Source: Lachnospiraceae bacterium YSD2013 (GTDB lineage: Bacteria; Bacillota; Clostridia; Lachnospirales; Lachnospiraceae). Taken from it: DNA of 64,000 nucleotides. Both the position numbers and the translations under genes were made by a program. The notes beneath the pieces are model-generated. The model made no database searches. It had not been told where the DNA came from and worked only from the letters and a program-made list of their open reading frames with translations. Position 1 is the stretch's first letter. Each line of letters opens with the position of its first letter. Below are positions 61,117-64,000 of this stretch, one piece after another. The stretch spans positions 122,802 through 186,801 of the forward strand of contig FMTX01000011.1 in assembly GCA_900100895.1 (NCBI GenBank), read 5' to 3'.

Positions 61117-62643
61117 ATGTCAGGGAAAAGTACTAAAGGCAAAAGGAAAATTCATTCTTTAAATCGAGAGATTACCGTAATCTTTGTGGCGATTATGGCA
61201 CTTACAATCGGCGCGTGCATACTCGTAAATACGCTGTTTCTTGAAAAGGTATATGTTAAAGACAAGAAGAATACTTTGATGTCGGTATATATGAAGCTTA
61301 ACGGTATCGATACGCTTTCCGATACCGATACCGATGAATTGACTGCTCTTTCGGGAACTCATAACCTGGGAATTGCTTTGTACAATGTAATGGTTAATCC
61401 GTTTACGAATACATACATTTATGATCCCGTTGCAATCATTTCTTATGAGCCTGATGTCATAATGCAAAATGAGTTAAGAAGAATTGTATCTCATGAGGCC
61501 AAAGGCGAGATTCTTGCAAGAAATGAATCCTTTGTACTCTTTCAAACGGGAAACGGCGGAGGAAGAACAGAATACCTTGAGATGTATGCGTCCCTTAATA
61601 ATGGGCAGGTGATGTTGCTTCGTACACCTATAGAGAGTATCAGGTTAAGCTCAGAGATTGCCAACAGATTCCTTTTGTATGTGGGACTTGGCGGTATTTT
61701 AATCAGTGCGGTGGCAATCTATATATTCACCAAGAAGATTTCGAAGCCCATTCTTTCTTTGGCAGAGATATCGGAGAGAATGTCGGAAATGGATTTTGAA
61801 GCGCGCTACGAGGGCAAGGAAAAGACTGAAATTGCAGTTCTTGGCGAAAGCATAAATAAAATGTCCGATAATCTTGAGAAAGCATTCAATGACTTAAAGA
61901 ATGCCAACGCCGAGCTTCAGAAGGACAATGAGCTTAAGACAAAGATCGATAATATGCGTAAGGAGTTTATTTCGAACGTATCTCACGAGCTAAAGACTCC
62001 CATTGCGCTTATACAAGGTTGTGCGGAAGGCCTCAAAGAAGGAATCAGCGAAGAGTCCGAGCGCGACTACTACTGCGACGTAATCATGGATGAGTCGGCC
62101 AAGATGAATTCAATGGTTAAGAAACTGCTTGATCTTAATCAGCTTGAGTGGGGCGACGATGTTTTGAATACGGAAGTGTTTGATATTTGCGAACTGGTGC
62201 GTAATCAGACGGCTTCTTTTGACATAATTACCAAGCAAAATAATATTACGGTGAACGTATCGGGCGAAGAAAAGTGCCTTGTCAGAGCAGATGAATTTAA
62301 GATAGAAGAGGTATTCAAAAATTATTTCTCGAATGCCTGCAATCACGTTAAGGGCGATGGTTCGAAACGTATTGACGTAACCGTTGAAAAAGAGGAAAAT
62401 GAAGTTAAGGTATCAGTCTACAATACGGGTGACCCGGTTCCGGATGAGAGCCTGCCGCATCTGTTTGAAAAGTTCTACAAGGTAGACAAAGCACGTACGA
62501 GAGAGTACGGCGGAAGCGGAGTGGGACTTTCGATTGTTAAGGCGATTATGGACGCTCATCATAAGGATTACGGCGTATATAATGCCGAAGGTGGCGTATG
62601 CTTCTGGTTTAAATTGGACTGTGCCGATACGGAGGAAATATAA
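61117..62643 (+). CDS. Membrane-bound sensor histidine kinase
   Basis: The 508-residue kinase has a first membrane helix (about 19-43), an extracellular domain of about 140 residues without a known ligand motif, a second helix (about 186-207), a HAMP domain (KISKPILSLAEISERMSEMD), a coiled coil, an H-box (FISNVSHELKTPIALIQG, His conserved) and a HATPase domain (N box NYFSNACNHV, G1 box YNTGDPVPDE, F box HLFEKFYKVD, G2 GGSGVGLSIVK). I chose the ATG at 61117 over an in-frame TTG at 61102, which would lie on the AAAGGT binding site. The stop overlaps the lipoprotein start (TAATG). It probably phosphorylates the regulator at 57545. Confidence 0.93.
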   Translation: MSGKSTKGKRKIHSLNREITVIFVAIMALTIGACILVNTLFLEKVYVKDKKNTLMSVYMKLNGIDTLSDTDTDELTALSGTHNLGIALYNVMVNPFTNTYIYDPVAIISYEPDVIMQNELRRIVSHEAKGEILARNESFVLFQTGNGGGRTEYLEMYASLNNGQVMLLRTPIESIRLSSEIANRFLLYVGLGGILISAVAIYIFTKKISKPILSLAEISERMSEMDFEARYEGKEKTEIAVLGESINKMSDNLEKAFNDLKNANAELQKDNELKTKIDNMRKEFISNVSHELKTPIALIQGCAEGLKEGISEESERDYYCDVIMDESAKMNSMVKKLLDLNQLEWGDDVLNTEVFDICELVRNQTASFDIITKQNNITVNVSGEEKCLVRADEFKIEEVFKNYFSNACNHVKGDGSKRIDVTVEKEENEVKVSVYNTGDPVPDESLPHLFEKFYKVDKARTREYGGSGVGLSIVKAIMDAHHKDYGVYNAEGGVCFWFKLDCADTEEI

Positions 62644-63479
62644 TGAAGAAGATTGTGAGCGTAATTGCGGTGAGTGCCTTTCTTTTGCTGACACTTGCAG
62701 GCTGCGGGGGGATTCCCGATATGGATGCCGAGCAGGAAGAAATGGTGTCCGAATACGCGGTTTCTTTATTACTTAAATATGACAGCGAGAATCATTCAAG
62801 GCTTGTGAATGTGGATAATTTCGTTACGGCGTATGAGACGGCGAAGCGCATCCACGATCAGGCCGAGGAAGCATATTACAACAAGCTTGCCGAGGAGGAG
62901 AATAAGCGTCGCGAAGAGGCGGAGCGCCAGGAGGAGCTTAACAATTCGTATTCGCAGGAGACACCTTCGCAGGGCGGAGACTACGAATATTCGGAGGAAG
63001 GTTCGGGCTCCGGAAGTGGCAGAGGCGATGGTAACGGCGGTGCGACTGTAGTGGATACGCAGACGATTGAAGAGTTTCTGGGAGTCGGCGCGTTTAACTT
63101 TGCGTACGCGGGGTTTGATGTTTTGAGCGATTATCCCGAGGATTCCATGGACTTTGTTCCTTACATTTCCGCTTCGGAAGGCGGTGAGCTCTGCGTTGTA
63201 TACTTTAACGTTACCAACAACAGCTCAGAAGCTGCCACACTTGATATTATCGATATCGTACCGATGACGTATTTTAAGCTTGCGATTAACGGAGGAAGTT
63301 TTAAGAGCGTGGTAAGAACCATCCTTGAAGACGATATTGCGGTATACTCCGGAACCTTTGCGGCGGGGGAAACTAAGCGGCTTGTACTTATTGCTGAAAT
63401 AAGAGAAGGTACTATAGTGGACAACCTCGAGCTTCGTATCAACAAGGGAAGTGATACATTAACTAAATCTTTAAGGTAA
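62643..63479 (+). CDS. Lipoprotein with a DUF5067-like immunoglobulin-type domain, unknown
   Basis: The 278-residue protein has a lipoprotein signal (MKKIVSVIAVSAFLLLTLAGC, lipobox LAGC with Cys21), a helical charged linker with a Glu/Arg/Gln-rich coiled-coil (about 62-95), a low-complexity Gly/Ser/Glu stretch (about 105-130) and a C-terminal beta domain (about 140-278; ELCVVYFNVTNNSSEAATLD) that resembles the Ig-like DUF4352/DUF5067 fold seen in many Firmicute lipoproteins. It is coupled by a TAATG overlap to the sensor kinase and so may modulate or report on that kinase's stimulus; that is inference. Confidence 0.8.
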   Translation: MKKIVSVIAVSAFLLLTLAGCGGIPDMDAEQEEMVSEYAVSLLLKYDSENHSRLVNVDNFVTAYETAKRIHDQAEEAYYNKLAEEENKRREEAERQEELNNSYSQETPSQGGDYEYSEEGSGSGSGRGDGNGGATVVDTQTIEEFLGVGAFNFAYAGFDVLSDYPEDSMDFVPYISASEGGELCVVYFNVTNNSSEAATLDIIDIVPMTYFKLAINGGSFKSVVRTILEDDIAVYSGTFAAGETKRLVLIAEIREGTIVDNLELRINKGSDTLTKSLR

Positions 63480-63545
63480 AATGTTACAGTTGTAAACACA
63501 ATTCCGACAATTTGGTAAAATAACATAAGTTTTTAGAATGTTCAG

Positions 63546-63587
63546 TGGCTTGCTTATGGCTGAAAATGCCGTAAATAAGCCATTTTT
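63546..63587 (+). terminator. Intrinsic terminator after the lipoprotein gene
   Basis: TGGCTT (63546-63551) pairs with AAGCCA (63577-63582), then after a 2x2 internal loop TTATGGC (63554-63560) pairs with GCCGTAA (63568-63574). A T5 run follows. It closes the signalling cluster. Confidence 0.85.
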
Positions 63588-63628
63588 CATGTTTTTGAAA
63601 ATTTATTTAAAAAAATAAAAAATTCTTG

Positions 63629-63657
63629 TTGACATTCCTAAATAGGGGTGCTATAGT
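63629..63657 (+). promoter_or_regulatory. rRNA operon promoter
   Basis: A perfect TTGACA (63629-63634) and TATAGT (63652-63657) are spaced by 17 bases, preceded by an A/T-rich stretch of about 30 bases (63598-63626) that would serve as an UP element. The transcript probably starts near 63664, about 190 bases before mature 16S rRNA. Confidence 0.88.
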
Positions 63658-63852
63658 AGTCAATGTTCCGAGCGGGACAGCCACTTAAAAGCTTCCGCGA
63701 GGGGCACAGAACCTTGACAATCAAACAACAATGCAACCCTGAAAATCTTTGAGATTATTCAGAAGTGTGAAAGCGAACACACTATAAAAAAATACGACCC
63801 AAAGACAGTAAACGGAAAGAAAAGCTAGACGCGATTCTTGACAGACAAACTT
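63658..63852 (+). other. rRNA operon leader
   Basis: No gene is seen in these 195 bases between the rRNA promoter and 16S rRNA. They contain the processing and antitermination leader; two TTGACA-like strings (63714-63719 and 63839-63844) have no -10 box at a useful distance. Inverted-repeat material flanking 16S for RNase III would need the 3' end, which is outside the window. Confidence 0.6.

Positions 63853-64000
<148 letters not shown>

Noticed and set aside
63714..63719. Second rRNA promoter in the leader (TTGACA)
   Set aside because: No -10 element lies 16-18 bases downstream; the same is true of the TTGACA at 63839.

Overview
The window is a 64 kb piece of a low-to-moderate GC, Gram-positive chromosome, most likely from a motile member of the Lachnospiraceae (Clostridia). 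Evidence: a flagellar/chemotaxis operon with CheC, CheD, FlhF, FlhG and sigma-D; SecG, SmpB/tmRNA and Rnr arranged as in Clostridia; type IV pilus genes with no secretin (a monoderm feature); purine-rich AGGAGG-type ribosome binding sites; and a 16S rRNA 5' end of Clostridia type at the right edge. The genus cannot be fixed from 148 bases of 16S.

Layout. (1) 1-16760: one co-directional flagellar/chemotaxis block: end of fliP, fliQ, fliR, flhB, flhA, flhF, flhG and a PilZ protein, then an internal promoter at 7289, cheB, cheA, cheW, cheC, cheD, a small membrane protein, the flagellar sigma factor, a FapA/DUF342 protein and three poorly known proteins, closed by a strong terminator. (2) 16852-25504: a beta-helix membrane protein coupled to an MscS channel, an aspartate aminotransferase, a Xer recombinase, a cysteine desulfurase with MnmA (tRNA 2-thiouridine synthesis), and a GH43 glycosidase. 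(3) 25515-29754: a PHP phosphatase (minus strand) and the glycolytic run gap-pgk-tpiA. (4) 29780-33634, minus strand: a heterodimeric ABC exporter preceded by a promoter, a 31-codon leader peptide and an intrinsic terminator. This has the architecture of Bacillus bmrB-bmrC-bmrD and is a good candidate for ribosome-mediated attenuation. The first exporter gene seems to start at an AUU codon. (5) 33707-47234: a CDF metal exporter, then a full Gram-positive type IV pilus locus (pilT, pilB, pilC, major pilin, pilD, a pilM-pilN fusion, pilO and four minor pilins). (6) 47261-52473: gpmI, secG, rnr, smpB and ssrA (tmRNA). (7) 52500-52670: a gene-free stretch with partial copies of the ssrA 3' end, tandem 49-bp units and hairpins, probably the scar of an integrated element. 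(8) 52733-63587: a DUF2804 protein, an AlaX-type editing protein, a chemoreceptor, and a signalling cluster in which an EAL-domain protein sits between a response regulator and its likely histidine kinase, followed by a lipoprotein. (9) 63629-64000: rRNA promoter, leader and the start of 16S rRNA.

Flagella, chemotaxis and type IV pili lie within 50 kb of one another, together with one c-di-GMP receptor (PilZ) and one probable c-di-GMP phosphodiesterase (EAL). The most interesting non-textbook items are the leader-peptide attenuator with its AUU-initiated exporter gene, the duplicated ssrA end, the pilM-pilN fusion, the structured-looking pilB leader, and the RR-EAL-HK gene order. No CRISPR array, intact insertion sequence or tRNA gene was seen.
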